Shown: positions 32,800-42,141, counted from the stretch's first letter. The stretch is 64,000 nucleotides of DNA from Flavobacteriaceae bacterium MAR_2009_75 (GCA_002813285.1 PHTZ01000001.1:3781501-3845500), one strand, 5' to 3'. Made by a program: numbers and translations. The notes: generated from the sequence alone by a model not told the origin.

Positions 32800-33269
32800 A
32801 AGAGTACCATCTTGCCCAAGTTAATATTGCCCGAATGTTGGCGCCGATCGATAGTCCGGTAATGGCCGACTTTGTAAACAATCTTGATCGGATAAACGGA
32901 ATAGCTGAAAGGAGCCTTGGTTTTAAATGGCGTTTAACGGGAGATGAGAACAACGCCACTGCACTTCGGGTGTTTGAAGATGATTACTTAATCATTAATA
33001 TGTCGGTCTGGGAATCTAAGGAAGCCCTGTTCAATTTTACTTATGCATCGCAACATGCCGGAGTTTTAAAACGTAAGAAAGAATGGTTTCATAAGATGAC
33101 CGATATGCATATGTGTCTTTGGTATGTCGATAAGGGAAGTGAACCGACACCTGACGAGGCCAAACAAAGATTGCAATACTTGAATGAGCATGGCGAAACT
33201 CCGTATGCTTTTAGTTTCAAGGGTAAATTCACGTCAGATAATGCCTTGAACTATAATCCTAAAGTTTAA
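32796..33269 (+). CDS. DUF3291 family protein
   Basis: 157 residues. MKEYHLAQVNIARMLAPIDSPVMADFVNNLDRINGIAERSLGFKWRL is the typical DUF3291 opening, and SVWESKEALFNFTYASQHAGVLKRKKEWF and MCLWYVDKGSEPTPDEAKQRL follow. Distantly like dimeric ferredoxin-fold (ABM) monooxygenase domains; no reaction is known. Coupled on both sides: ATGA overlap with the STAS-like gene and TAATG with rnz, so it is made in step with RNase Z. Confidence 0.85.
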   Translation: MKEYHLAQVNIARMLAPIDSPVMADFVNNLDRINGIAERSLGFKWRLTGDENNATALRVFEDDYLIINMSVWESKEALFNFTYASQHAGVLKRKKEWFHKMTDMHMCLWYVDKGSEPTPDEAKQRLQYLNEHGETPYAFSFKGKFTSDNALNYNPKV

Positions 33270-34174
33270 TGAGGCTCAATATACTTGGTTGCTATGCGGC
33301 TACTCCTCGAACACTGACAAACCCGACTTCTCAGGTGCTTGAGATGAAAAATCATTTGTTTTTAATCGATTGCGGCGAAGGTACCCAAGTACAGCTGAGA
33401 AAATATAAAATTAGATTTTCACGAATCAGCCATGTTTTTATTTCCCATTTACATGGCGATCATTTCTTCGGTCTGCCAGGTTTGATTTCAACCTTTCGTT
33501 TATTGGGTAGAGATAAGGAAATGCATATTTACGGACCAAAGGGAGTAAAAGAGGCTATTACGCTATTGCTCAAACTTGGTGATTCTTGGACCAATTACCC
33601 ATTGATTTTTCATGAACTTACCTCGAAAGAATCAGAAGTTGTATTCGAAGACGATACGGTCATTGTGAAGACAATCCCCTTAAACCATAGAATTTATACC
33701 AATGGATTTTTGTTTCAAGAGAAACCGGGAGAGAGAAAACTCAATGTTGAGGCGGTTGCAAAATACAAAGTGGATAAAGCATATTTTAGAAATATTAAGA
33801 GCGGAAAAGATGTGGTCTTAGACAATGGAAACGTTTTGCCCAACTCAGAATTAACTTTCGATCCGCCCACACCTAAAAGCTATGCCTATTGTAGCGATAC
33901 TGCTTTTAAACCTGATATCGTAGAACTAATTAATGGGGCGGATGCCCTTTACCATGAATCTACATTTTTAGAGTCAGAAGCTCATCTATCTTTAAAAACT
34001 AAGCATGCCACCGCTAAAGAGGCTGCAACTATCGCTAAATCGGCTAATGTTGGTGCTTTGGTGCTGGGCCACTATTCGACTAGGTACAAGTCGATAGAAC
34101 TTTTCAAAAAGGAGGCTGAAGAAATCTTTGCCAACGTTTATTTGGCAGACGACGGAAAAGTTTTTGAGTTTTAA
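33269..34174 (+). CDS. rnz: Ribonuclease Z
   Basis: Metallo-beta-lactamase nuclease that trims tRNA 3' ends. 301 residues. Zinc motif FISHLHGDHFFGLPGLI (HxHxDH), preceded by FLIDCGEGTQVQLRK typical of RNase Z, then YCSDTAF, the exosite-adjacent LYHESTFLE, and LGHYSTRY with the last His ligand. Length fits the short form. Follows DUF3291 with one-base overlap. Confidence 0.96.
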   Translation: MRLNILGCYAATPRTLTNPTSQVLEMKNHLFLIDCGEGTQVQLRKYKIRFSRISHVFISHLHGDHFFGLPGLISTFRLLGRDKEMHIYGPKGVKEAITLLLKLGDSWTNYPLIFHELTSKESEVVFEDDTVIVKTIPLNHRIYTNGFLFQEKPGERKLNVEAVAKYKVDKAYFRNIKSGKDVVLDNGNVLPNSELTFDPPTPKSYAYCSDTAFKPDIVELINGADALYHESTFLESEAHLSLKTKHATAKEAATIAKSANVGALVLGHYSTRYKSIELFKKEAEEIFANVYLADDGKVFEF

Positions 34175-34242
34175 ATTATTTCTGCTTTCCCGTTTTCAAT
34201 CTTTTGCTGAACTTTGATACTCTAGTGTTAAGCACCTTAATT

Positions 34243-34890
34243 ATGCAAAGGGATTTAGGAGATTACCGAAAATCGTATGAAAAAAGTGAACTTACAGAAG
34301 AAAGTACTTCTAGTAAGCCGATAGAACTTTTTCAAAAGTGGTTCGATGAGACCGAGGCTTCAAAGAGTGTCGAAGAGCCTAATGCAATGACTATATCAAC
34401 TGTGGGTCTGGACGGTTTCCCCAAAAGTAGAATAGTGTTATTAAAGAAATTGACGGCCGAAGGATTTATTTTTTATACCAACTATCGGAGTGAAAAGGGC
34501 CGGGCAATCGCAGAAAACTCTAATGTTTGTCTTTCATTTTTTTGGCCGGGTATGGAGCGCCAGATAATCGTGAAAGGTATAGCTGAGAAGGTAGGGTCAT
34601 CGATGTCAGATGCTTATTTTATTTCAAGGCCTGAAGGTAGTCGATTGGGTGCTATAGCTTCGGAGCAAAGTTCGGTAATTCCGTCCCGGGAATTTTTAGA
34701 AAATAAGTTATCGCAGCTGAAATCTGAATTTGAAGGAAAGAATATAGAGAGGCCTGAACATTGGGGCGGTTACTTGGTAAAGCCGATTTCCGTTGAATTC
34801 TGGCAAGGTAGGCCAAATCGACTGCATGATAGAATTCTCTACACTTTGCAGAGCAATGAAAACTGGCAAAAAGTACGACTTGCTCCATAA
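34243..34890 (+). CDS. pdxH: Pyridoxamine 5'-phosphate oxidase
   Basis: FMN enzyme converting PNP and PMP to pyridoxal 5'-phosphate. 215 residues from the ATG at 34243 (MQRDLGDYRKSYEK); the upstream frame has no conserved residues. Motifs: EPNAMTISTVGLDGFPKSRIVLLKK (FMN), FYTNYRSEKGRAI, FFWPGMERQI, SRPEGSRLGAIASEQSSVI and the C-terminal EFWQGRPNRLHDRI, all characteristic. 68 bases after rnz, so may be in the same transcript or have a local promoter. Confidence 0.97.
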   Translation: MQRDLGDYRKSYEKSELTEESTSSKPIELFQKWFDETEASKSVEEPNAMTISTVGLDGFPKSRIVLLKKLTAEGFIFYTNYRSEKGRAIAENSNVCLSFFWPGMERQIIVKGIAEKVGSSMSDAYFISRPEGSRLGAIASEQSSVIPSREFLENKLSQLKSEFEGKNIERPEHWGGYLVKPISVEFWQGRPNRLHDRILYTLQSNENWQKVRLAP

Positions 34891-34908
34891 TCGATAAAAA
34901 ACGATGGT

Positions 34909-35394
34909 ATGAAAAATTTGATATTGGTGCGACACGGCAAATCTTCTTGGGATTATGCAGTAAGCGATAAAGACCGACCGCTAAAAGAACGAGGCATTAA
35001 TGATGCTCTTTTGGTTTCTGATACTTTCAAACAAAAAGATTATCAGGTAGATGCGGTATTTTCCAGCCCTGCGAACAGGGCACTTCATACTTGTATGATT
35101 TTTCTTAGGAGGTTAGAGTTTCCGTTTACTGACTTTCAGGTGGTCGAGAGTCTTTATGATTTCTCAGGTGATAGTGACTTAGAGTTTATAAAAAGTATCG
35201 ACAATCATTTAAATACTGTAATGGTTTTCGGTCATAATCATGCATTCACATACCTTGCCAATTCTTTAGGAAATAGCTATATTGACAACGTTCCTACGAG
35301 TGGGCTGGTCCATTTGAAATTTGATGTTGATAATTGGAATGCCATTTCACAAGGAGCAACGATTCAAACAATTTTTCCGAAAGATTACAGATAA
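34909..35394 (+). CDS. SixA-like histidine phosphatase
   Basis: 161 residues, a minimal histidine-phosphatase domain. The catalytic His is in LVRHGKSSWDY, then the PLKERGINDAL loop, FSSPANRALHTC, and VFGHNHAF with the second His. SixA-type proteins dephosphorylate phosphohistidines of phosphotransfer proteins. The stop is directly followed by the ppk1 ATG with no spacer. That suggests a link to phosphohistidine-dependent polyphosphate kinase, but this is inference. Confidence 0.85.
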   Translation: MKNLILVRHGKSSWDYAVSDKDRPLKERGINDALLVSDTFKQKDYQVDAVFSSPANRALHTCMIFLRRLEFPFTDFQVVESLYDFSGDSDLEFIKSIDNHLNTVMVFGHNHAFTYLANSLGNSYIDNVPTSGLVHLKFDVDNWNAISQGATIQTIFPKDYR

Positions 35395-37509
35395 ATGATA
35401 AAGAATAAACCCCGTTATATTAATAGGGAAATCAGCTGGTTAAGTTTTAACGAGCGTGTACTACAAGAGTGCGAAGACAAGAATGTGCCCCTGATTGAAC
35501 GATTACGTTTCTTAGGTATATTTTCTAATAACTTAGATGAATTTTTTAAAGTTCGGTATGCAACGGTGAAACGAATTTTTGAGGCCGGTAAGTCTGGTAA
35601 GAGTGTTTTGGGAGGAGAGCGGGCTAAAGATTTGTTGGTTGAGATAACAAAAATTGTTATCGACCAACAAAGAAAGAGTGTCGAGATACTTGGTAAAATA
35701 GAAAATGAGCTAGAAGACCAGAACATTAATTTGCTCAGTGAAAATCAATTGTCTGAAAAGCAGGGTGCGTTTATAAAGAAGTATTTCTTGCAGAAGGTAA
35801 GTCCACAATTAATGACCATCATCCTGAACGACTTGGCGGAGTTTCCGATGCTTAAAGATACAGCAGCTTATTTGGCCGTAAAGATGGTGTTAAGAAGTGA
35901 TGACCGTACCAAAAGCACCTATGAAAAAAGGGAAAAACGGTATGCATTAATTGAAATACCTAAAGGTATTGATCGATTTATAGTTCTACCAAAAGAAGGG
36001 GATAAGAACTTTATCATGATACTTGATGATGCGATCAGATATTGTCTTGACAGTGTTTTTCCGATGTTCGATTATAAGTCCATTTCTTCGCACATGATTA
36101 AAATTACACGTGATGCCGAGTTGGATATTGATAATGATTTGAGTAAGAGTTTTATTGAAAAAATTAGTTCAAGTGTAGAGCATAGAAAAATTGGTGATCC
36201 CGTACGTTTCGTCTATGATAAAAATATCGAGAAAGACACACTCGAATTTCTTAAAGAAAAGATGGAAATTGAAGATGCCGATAGTGTAATACCTGGTGGC
36301 AGATACCACAACAAAAGGGATTATATGGGCTTCCCGAGTCTGGGCAGGCATGATTTGATGTATGATAAAATTACGCCGCTGCCTGTAAAAGGACTAAATC
36401 TTGAGGGTAGTTTATTGGAGAAGATAGCGGAGAAAGATTATTTGCAATACACGCCCTATCATACATTTTCCTATGTATTAAAATTTTTACGGGAAGCTGC
36501 GCTTGATCCAAAAGTCAAGACCATTAAAATTACCGTTTATAGGTTGGCAGCCAATTCACAGGTTGCCGCATGTCTTTCAAATGCCGTGAAAAACGGTAAA
36601 CAGGTAACCTTGCAAATAGAATTGCGTGCGCGTTTCGATGAACAGGCGAACATAAAATACGCTGAAGAGCTTCAAGCGGAAGGCGTGAAATTAATTTTTG
36701 GTGTTCCCGGACTTAAAGTTCACAGTAAAATATGTCTTATTGAACGCGAAGAGAATGAAGAAATAAAAAGATACGGTTTTATCAGTACCGGTAACTTTAA
36801 CGAATCTACGGCACGAATCTACACCGATTACACTTTATTTACTGCTGATGAACCAATTTTGAAAGAGCTAAATAAGGTTTTCGATTTCTTTGAAACTACC
36901 TATAAAATCAATAAATACAAGCATCTTATTGTCTCACCACATTACACTAAAAGTTTTTTCAAAAAGCTGATAGATAATGAGATTACTAACGCAAAAGCTG
37001 GTAAAGAGGCCTACATAAGAATAAAGATGAACAGTTTTACTTCATACAAAATGATTGATAAACTGTACGAGGCCAGTAATGCAGGTGTTAAGATACAATT
37101 GATAGTTCGGGGTGTGTGTTGTCTGATTCCTGGTGTTGAAGGAATGAGCGAAAATATAGAGGCTATAAGTGTGGTCGACAAGTTTTTAGAACACCCGAGA
37201 TTGTTTATTTTCTGTAACGATGGTAATCCAAAAGTGTATATCTCTTCCGCAGATTTTATGACACGTAATATTGAAAATAGGGTAGAGGTAGGTTGCCCGA
37301 TCTATGATGAGGATATCAAACGTGAATTGATCGATACTTTCGATATTTCATGGAACGATAATGTAAAGGCCCGAATTTTTGATGAAGAACAGAAAAATGA
37401 ATATAGGGTAAATGATAAGCCCAAACTTCGCTCTCAATTTGAGATGTATGATTACTATCGCGATAAATTAGGTATAACGGATAATATTGATGAGACTATA
37501 GATATGTAA
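35395..37509 (+). CDS. ppk1: Polyphosphate kinase 1
   Basis: Reversibly polymerises ATP gamma-phosphate into polyphosphate at the inner membrane. 704 residues with the four PPK1 domains: N-terminal YINREISWLSFNERVL, head domain, and two phospholipase-D-like C domains. The autophosphorylated His is His443 in KVHSKICLIE and the second His is His600 in LEHPRLFIF. FISTGNFNESTARIYTDY and SSADFMTRNIENRVEV are also conserved. Directly downstream of the SixA-like gene. Confidence 0.97.
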   Translation: MIKNKPRYINREISWLSFNERVLQECEDKNVPLIERLRFLGIFSNNLDEFFKVRYATVKRIFEAGKSGKSVLGGERAKDLLVEITKIVIDQQRKSVEILGKIENELEDQNINLLSENQLSEKQGAFIKKYFLQKVSPQLMTIILNDLAEFPMLKDTAAYLAVKMVLRSDDRTKSTYEKREKRYALIEIPKGIDRFIVLPKEGDKNFIMILDDAIRYCLDSVFPMFDYKSISSHMIKITRDAELDIDNDLSKSFIEKISSSVEHRKIGDPVRFVYDKNIEKDTLEFLKEKMEIEDADSVIPGGRYHNKRDYMGFPSLGRHDLMYDKITPLPVKGLNLEGSLLEKIAEKDYLQYTPYHTFSYVLKFLREAALDPKVKTIKITVYRLAANSQVAACLSNAVKNGKQVTLQIELRARFDEQANIKYAEELQAEGVKLIFGVPGLKVHSKICLIEREENEEIKRYGFISTGNFNESTARIYTDYTLFTADEPILKELNKVFDFFETTYKINKYKHLIVSPHYTKSFFKKLIDNEITNAKAGKEAYIRIKMNSFTSYKMIDKLYEASNAGVKIQLIVRGVCCLIPGVEGMSENIEAISVVDKFLEHPRLFIFCNDGNPKVYISSADFMTRNIENRVEVGCPIYDEDIKRELIDTFDISWNDNVKARIFDEEQKNEYRVNDKPKLRSQFEMYDYYRDKLGITDNIDETIDM

Positions 37510-37521
37510 CAAGTTTGAGTT

Positions 37522-37555
37522 CATTTACGGTTAATAAACCATTTAACCGTGAATG
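37522..37555. terminator. Long inverted repeat between ppk1 and miaE
   Basis: CATTTACGGTTAA (37522-37534) and TTAACCGTGAATG (37543-37555), 13 pairs with one mismatch and an 8-base loop. The right arm contains the miaE stop codon. T runs are weak, so termination on either strand is plausible but not certain. Confidence 0.55.
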
Positions 37556-38124
37556 GATTCTTTCTTACCTAAATTCTTCATTATTTGAGCTTCGTATGCT
37601 AAGAGGTCTTCCCATTTTTTGTCAACCTCTTCTCGATTACCATATTTTCTGGCGAATTTGAGAAACATTGTATAATGTCCCGCTTCACTGACCATTAATT
37701 TGTGATAGAATTCGGCTAGTTCTTTGTCTTTGAGCTCTTCTGAAAGTAACCTAAAGCGTTCGCAGCTACGAGCTTCAATGAGTCCCGCATATAAAAGCCT
37801 ATGAACAAGTTGGTTGGTTCGGCTTCCCCCTTTAGGGAAAAACTTCAATAGTTCGATTACATACTCATCTTTACGGTCTCTTCCCAATACTATACCCCGA
37901 GCAATTATTCGATCATGAACCATTTTAAAGTGGCCCATTTCTTCTCTGGAGAGCGCAATCATCTCTTCTACTAATTCTGTGTATTCAGGAAAACTGACAA
38001 TGAGTGATATTGCCGTGCTTGCTGCTTTTTGTTCACAATAGGCGTGGTCGATTAAAATTTCTTCAATGTTTTTCTCAACGATATTTACCCATCTAGGGTC
38101 GGTTGGAAGCTTAAGACCGAGCAT
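37543..38124 (-). CDS. miaE: tRNA-(ms2io6A)-hydroxylase MiaE
   Basis: Non-heme diiron monooxygenase hydroxylating the isopentenyl group of ms2i6A37 in tRNA. 193 residues, ferritin-like. Iron ligands sit in ILIDHAYCEQKAAS, MIALSREEMGHF (E-E-x-x-H), GLIEARSCERF and KLMVSEAGHYTMF (E-x-x-H), the usual two E-x-x-H sets. It converges with ppk1 and diverges from the ebo operon. Implies MiaA and MiaB elsewhere. Confidence 0.93.
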   Translation of the reverse strand: MLGLKLPTDPRWVNIVEKNIEEILIDHAYCEQKAASTAISLIVSFPEYTELVEEMIALSREEMGHFKMVHDRIIARGIVLGRDRKDEYVIELLKFFPKGGSRTNQLVHRLLYAGLIEARSCERFRLLSEELKDKELAEFYHKLMVSEAGHYTMFLKFARKYGNREEVDKKWEDLLAYEAQIMKNLGKKESIHG

Positions 38125-38182
38125 AACTCTTAATTTTTTGTAAAATTACTAAGAATACTAAGAATGGAGGGCTAGATTTTGA

Positions 38183-38211
38183 TTGGTTTTCCTTTGGAAT
38201 AATTAGATTTG
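38183..38211 (+). promoter_or_regulatory. Promoter of the ebo operon
   Basis: TTGG at 38183-38186 and TAGATTTG at 38204-38211, spacer about 18: a good Bacteroidota promoter. Predicted start near 38218, leader about 63 bases. Confidence 0.65.
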
Positions 38212-38280
38212 TAATTAGTTGTTCTTGCAAATACTACATCGGTATTTACAACGAAATACTTAATTCGCCGAAACCAAAGC

Positions 38281-39138
38281 ATGAATTCTACCAAAATTGA
38301 AGGGGAGTTGAAGTCGCTCCTCAAAAATAGCTTAGATGAGTTGGCCTTTCAATGGTTAACCTCAAAATTAGAAGTTATAATTGGCTCCAACTCGACCAAA
38401 GATTTATATCTCACTTACAGTTTATTGTCGAGTAAGGTAAATCAAGACGAAAGTTTAGAACTGAATTTAGAAGACGAAAGTCTACAGTCTTATCTAGTGG
38501 AACAGGAGGCCGATGTTCTTGAGATTTCAAGAATATATTTGCTCGTTAGCGTCTTGAACGAAAACCCGGAGTTTTTTGAACCTAAGGTGGCAAACCTTAT
38601 TCAAGTTGCGGATACCGGAGAATTGGTAACTTTTTTAAAGTTTCTGATATTACTGCCAAATGGTGAACGATTTAAGCATTCTGCTGTTGAGGCACTTCGA
38701 ACGAATATAGCAACGGTATTCGAGGCAATAAGCATGAACAACCCGTATCCGGCCACTTATTTCAATGACCAGCAGTGGAATCAGATGTACTTAAAGGCCG
38801 CTTTTATGCAATTGGATCTTTCGAACATTCTTGAAGTGGATACAAGGGCTAACAAAGACTTGGCAAGAATAATATCTGATTATGCACATGAACGCTGGGC
38901 AGCTTCACGCGATATCGACCCTTTGTTCTGGAGACCTGTTTCTTCTTTCATCGATGAGTCTATATTGGAAGATATGAAACGACTTTTAGAAAGTGAGAGC
39001 AATAAAGAGAATATATCTGGTGCACTCTGTTGCTACCATGCTTCGAACAAAGAAGCAAAGAAACTATTAGAAAATTATCCTGAACTACATAATCAAGTGA
39101 AGAATGGTGAAGTCACTTGGGAAAACGCAATTAAATAA
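38281..39138 (+). CDS. eboA: EboA domain protein
   Basis: 285 residues, helical, soluble. Weak motifs only: ELKSLLKNSLDELAFQWL at the start, LSSKVNQ, IYLLVSVL, HERWAASRDIDPLFWRPV and ALCCYHASNKEAKKLL toward the end. The last two are what I recall for EboA, and its place at the head of five recognisable ebo genes settles the call. No catalytic motif is seen. In Nostoc the ebo cluster was shown to help move scytonemin precursors to the periplasm; the biochemical role of EboA is unknown. Confidence 0.8.
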   Translation: MNSTKIEGELKSLLKNSLDELAFQWLTSKLEVIIGSNSTKDLYLTYSLLSSKVNQDESLELNLEDESLQSYLVEQEADVLEISRIYLLVSVLNENPEFFEPKVANLIQVADTGELVTFLKFLILLPNGERFKHSAVEALRTNIATVFEAISMNNPYPATYFNDQQWNQMYLKAAFMQLDLSNILEVDTRANKDLARIISDYAHERWAASRDIDPLFWRPVSSFIDESILEDMKRLLESESNKENISGALCCYHASNKEAKKLLENYPELHNQVKNGEVTWENAIK

Positions 39139-39140
39139 TT

Positions 39141-40049
39141 ATGGAAGATAAAATGATGATAATTGACCCGCACGTTCACATGACGTCACGTACAACCGAT
39201 GATTATGAAGCTATGGCTGCAGCTGGCGTTGTGGCTATCATCGAACCATCATTCTGGTTGGGGCAACCTAGAACTCAAGTAGGGTCTTTTCAAGACTACT
39301 TTAGCAGTTTGGTCGGGTGGGAGCGTTTTCGTGCGAGCCAATTCGGAATACAGCATTATTGTACCATCGGGCTGAACTCGAAGGAAGCCAATAATGAAGC
39401 TTTGGCAGAAGAGGTAATCGAATTATTGCCTTTATATATTCATAAAGAAAATGTAGTTGCCATAGGTGAAATTGGTTATGATGACCAAACCCCTGCGGAG
39501 GACAAATATTTTAGAATGCAACTCGATATGGCCAAAGAGTTGGATATGGTGGTGCAGGTGCATACACCTCATAGAGACAAGAAAGCCGGTACCTTAAAAA
39601 GTATGGAGGTTTGCCTTGAGCACGGCCTGGATCCTTCAAAAGTGGTGATTGACCATAATAATGAGGAAACCGTCAGAGATGTGCTCGATAGAGGGTTTAT
39701 TGCCGCTTTTACCATTTATCCAAAAACAAAAATGGGCAATGAGCGTATGGTCGAGGTGGTGAAAAAGTTCGGTAGTGATAATATTATAGTAGATAGTTCT
39801 GCAGATTGGGGTGTAAGCGATCCCTTATCCGTTCCGAAAACGGCATCTTTAATGCTTAAAAGAGGTATCTCGAAAGAAAATGTGAACAAAACTTGTTATC
39901 AAAACGCATTGGATATTTTTGGCTATAACGGAAAGATGAAAGAAGAACATTGGTTAAATCCGAAAGGTATAAATCAAGCACAGTTTTTTAATGACAATAG
40001 TGTGCTCAGAGGGCAAGAACCTCGGGTAGATGCTGACGAAATCAAATAA
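39141..40049 (+). CDS. eboB: EboB, TatD-like metal-dependent hydrolase
   Basis: 302 residues, amidohydrolase TIM barrel. Metal ligands visible: His11-x-His13 in DPHVHM, Glu110 in GEIGYD, His141 in QVHTPH, His172 in DHNNEE, and Asp218 in DSSADWG. TatD proteins are nucleases or hydrolases. Those in ebo clusters form their own group with a long insertion (residues 40-70) and a C-terminal NPKGINQAQFF...RGQEPRVD tail. Starts 2 bases after eboA stop; its TAATG end overlaps eboC. Substrate unknown. Confidence 0.87.
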   Translation: MEDKMMIIDPHVHMTSRTTDDYEAMAAAGVVAIIEPSFWLGQPRTQVGSFQDYFSSLVGWERFRASQFGIQHYCTIGLNSKEANNEALAEEVIELLPLYIHKENVVAIGEIGYDDQTPAEDKYFRMQLDMAKELDMVVQVHTPHRDKKAGTLKSMEVCLEHGLDPSKVVIDHNNEETVRDVLDRGFIAAFTIYPKTKMGNERMVEVVKKFGSDNIIVDSSADWGVSDPLSVPKTASLMLKRGISKENVNKTCYQNALDIFGYNGKMKEEHWLNPKGINQAQFFNDNSVLRGQEPRVDADEIK

Positions 40050-40951
40050 TGGGTAATGTATTGTTAGCTTATGCCCGTTTGGCACGCCCTGCTAATTTAC
40101 CGACTGCTGCGGCTGATATTTTTGCCGGGGTGGCTGCTGGGGGTTTATTTGCTACTCTCGGGCAGACCAAATTTTTAGAATCTCCGGTTTTCGTGGACTT
40201 CCTGTGTCTGGTTTTGGCTTCCATATTTCTGTATGCGGGCGGGGTTATCTTAAACGATGTTTTCGATTACAAGATAGATCAGGTAGAGCGGCCCGAGCGA
40301 CCAATTCCCAACGGTACTATATCTTTAACTTCAGCGGCAATTTATGGAGGTTTGGTTCTTTTGACGGGTATTGTATTTGCATTTTTGGTATCAAACCTTT
40401 CAGGGGGTATAGCCATAGCTTTGGCCTTGGCAATTCTATTGTATGACGGTATTGCCAAAAAATACGATTTTTTTGGGCCCTTAAGTATGGGTCTGTGCCG
40501 AGGGTTAAATCTAATTCTTGGGCTATCGATTTTTGGCGACCTTAATTTTTGGTGGTTGGCAGTTATACCTATCGTATATATTTTTGCTATAACATTGATC
40601 AGTAGGGGTGAAGTTCATGGTGAGAACAAAAACCATATTGTTTTGGCAGGTGTTCTCTATTCGATTGTGGTAGTGGCCGTTTTATCTGTGGCCGTGTTTT
40701 ATACTGATTCTGTGTTCGTTACGTTACTATATTTAATACTGTTCGCTTTTATGGTGTTTCGACCTTTGGTCAAGGCCTATATGGAGAATTCTCCAAAAAA
40801 TATTAAGAAAGCGGTTATCGCAGGCGTAATGTCATTGATTATACTTGATGCTGCGTTGGGCGCAACATTTTCTGTTTGGTGGTACGGTTTGATTATTCTG
40901 GCTTTACTGCCCATTTCGATGGGGCTCTCCAAACTTTTTGCCGTTACGTAG
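40049..40951 (+). CDS. eboC: EboC, UbiA-family prenyltransferase-like membrane protein
   Basis: 300 residues with eight or nine hydrophobic spans. The first Asp-rich motif is Asn69-Asp70-x-x-Asp73-x-x-x-Asp77 followed by ERPERPIPNGTIS, the UbiA prenyl diphosphate site. The second is weaker (LYDGIAKKYDFFGPLSMGLCRGLN, with Y-D-x-x-A-K). This is the only multi-span protein of the core cluster, so it is likely to prenylate or glycosylate a small molecule at the membrane. The true acceptor is unknown. Confidence 0.87.
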   Translation: MGNVLLAYARLARPANLPTAAADIFAGVAAGGLFATLGQTKFLESPVFVDFLCLVLASIFLYAGGVILNDVFDYKIDQVERPERPIPNGTISLTSAAIYGGLVLLTGIVFAFLVSNLSGGIAIALALAILLYDGIAKKYDFFGPLSMGLCRGLNLILGLSIFGDLNFWWLAVIPIVYIFAITLISRGEVHGENKNHIVLAGVLYSIVVVAVLSVAVFYTDSVFVTLLYLILFAFMVFRPLVKAYMENSPKNIKKAVIAGVMSLIILDAALGATFSVWWYGLIILALLPISMGLSKLFAVT

Positions 40952-40978
40952 CTGTTGCGGTTCAATAAAAATTTTAGA

Positions 40979-42139
40979 ATGTTTAAGACAATAGAACAAA
41001 ACTTTCAGGTTTCTTATCGATACAAACTCTTTTTTACCGAGGGATTGTTTCGGGTGGAAAATCATTTGTTTAGAGACTTGATCAAAAGTTATAAAGATGA
41101 GCCCGTAAAGCTCCTATTTGTGATAGATAGTGGGGTTGCTGAAGCGCATCCATCCCTAAAAGAAGAGATAAGTACTTATTGCGCAAAATACGCGACCAAT
41201 CTGTCGCATACCCAAAGTATAATCGTTCAGGGGGGTGAGGCATGCAAAAATGGAGAAGCGCATGTAAATCAAGTTCTTGACGCTATTAATGATTATGCTA
41301 TTTGCCGTCATTCTTTCGTTGTAGTTATCGGGGGCGGAGCCGTCATCGATATGGCCGGTTATGCTGCGGCAATTGCACATAGAGGTGTTAAGCTCATTCG
41401 TATACCTACCACGGTATTATCTCAGAACGACTCAGCCGTAGGTGTTAAGAATAGCATTAATTTCTTCGGCAAGAAAAATTTTGTGGGCACATTTGCTCCT
41501 CCGTATGCCATTATCAATGATACGTTGTTTTTGAAAACATTGGAACATCGAGATTGGATTTCTGGTATTTCGGAAGCATTAAAAGTCGCTCTTATTAAAG
41601 ATTTAGAATTCTTCAAATTTGTAGAGAAAAATGCTCTAAAGCTTTCACAGAGAGATATGGAAGCCATGCAATATACCATATACCGGTGTGCCGAAATGCA
41701 TATGCACCACATTGCTCAAGGTGGTGATCCTTTTGAGAGTGGCTCATCAAGACCTTTGGATTTTGGTCATTGGGCCGCCCATAAATTGGAACACCTGACC
41801 AATTATAAAATTAGACATGGTGAGGCGGTTGCCAAGGGTATTGTGTTAGATGTGGCTTATGCCCACTTAACGGGTTTGATTACTGAACAAGATTTCAACC
41901 GAGTTGTATCTGTTTTTCAGAATATAGGATTTGATTTAGGTTTTCCGTTAGACTCCGATTTAGAGGTTGATCAACTTCTTAAAGGTATAGAAGAGTTTAG
42001 AGAGCACCTGGGTGGTAAATTGACCATCACCCTTATTTCTGCCATTGGTGTGAAGCACGATGTTCATGAAATTGATGAAGACCTTATGAAAGAGGCATTG
42101 AATTTAGTCAACGAAATTTCCGAATCTAAAGCAGTCTAA
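40979..42139 (+). CDS. eboD: EboD, 3-dehydroquinate-synthase-like sugar phosphate cyclase
   Basis: 386 residues from the ATG at 40979; a TTG at 40955 is less likely. NAD-binding VVIGGGAVIDMAGYAAAI, PTTVLSQNDSAVGVKNSINFFGKKN, and metal/active-site SGISEALKVALI and LDFGHWAAHKLEHLT...RHGEAVAKG place it in the sugar phosphate cyclase superfamily, related to AroB. The HWAAHKLEH block differs from the GHTFGHAIE block of AroB, so a different cyclisation is likely. Lies between eboC and eboE with 2 bases to the next start. Confidence 0.87.
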   Translation: MFKTIEQNFQVSYRYKLFFTEGLFRVENHLFRDLIKSYKDEPVKLLFVIDSGVAEAHPSLKEEISTYCAKYATNLSHTQSIIVQGGEACKNGEAHVNQVLDAINDYAICRHSFVVVIGGGAVIDMAGYAAAIAHRGVKLIRIPTTVLSQNDSAVGVKNSINFFGKKNFVGTFAPPYAIINDTLFLKTLEHRDWISGISEALKVALIKDLEFFKFVEKNALKLSQRDMEAMQYTIYRCAEMHMHHIAQGGDPFESGSSRPLDFGHWAAHKLEHLTNYKIRHGEAVAKGIVLDVAYAHLTGLITEQDFNRVVSVFQNIGFDLGFPLDSDLEVDQLLKGIEEFREHLGGKLTITLISAIGVKHDVHEIDEDLMKEALNLVNEISESKAV

Positions 42140-42141
42140 CT

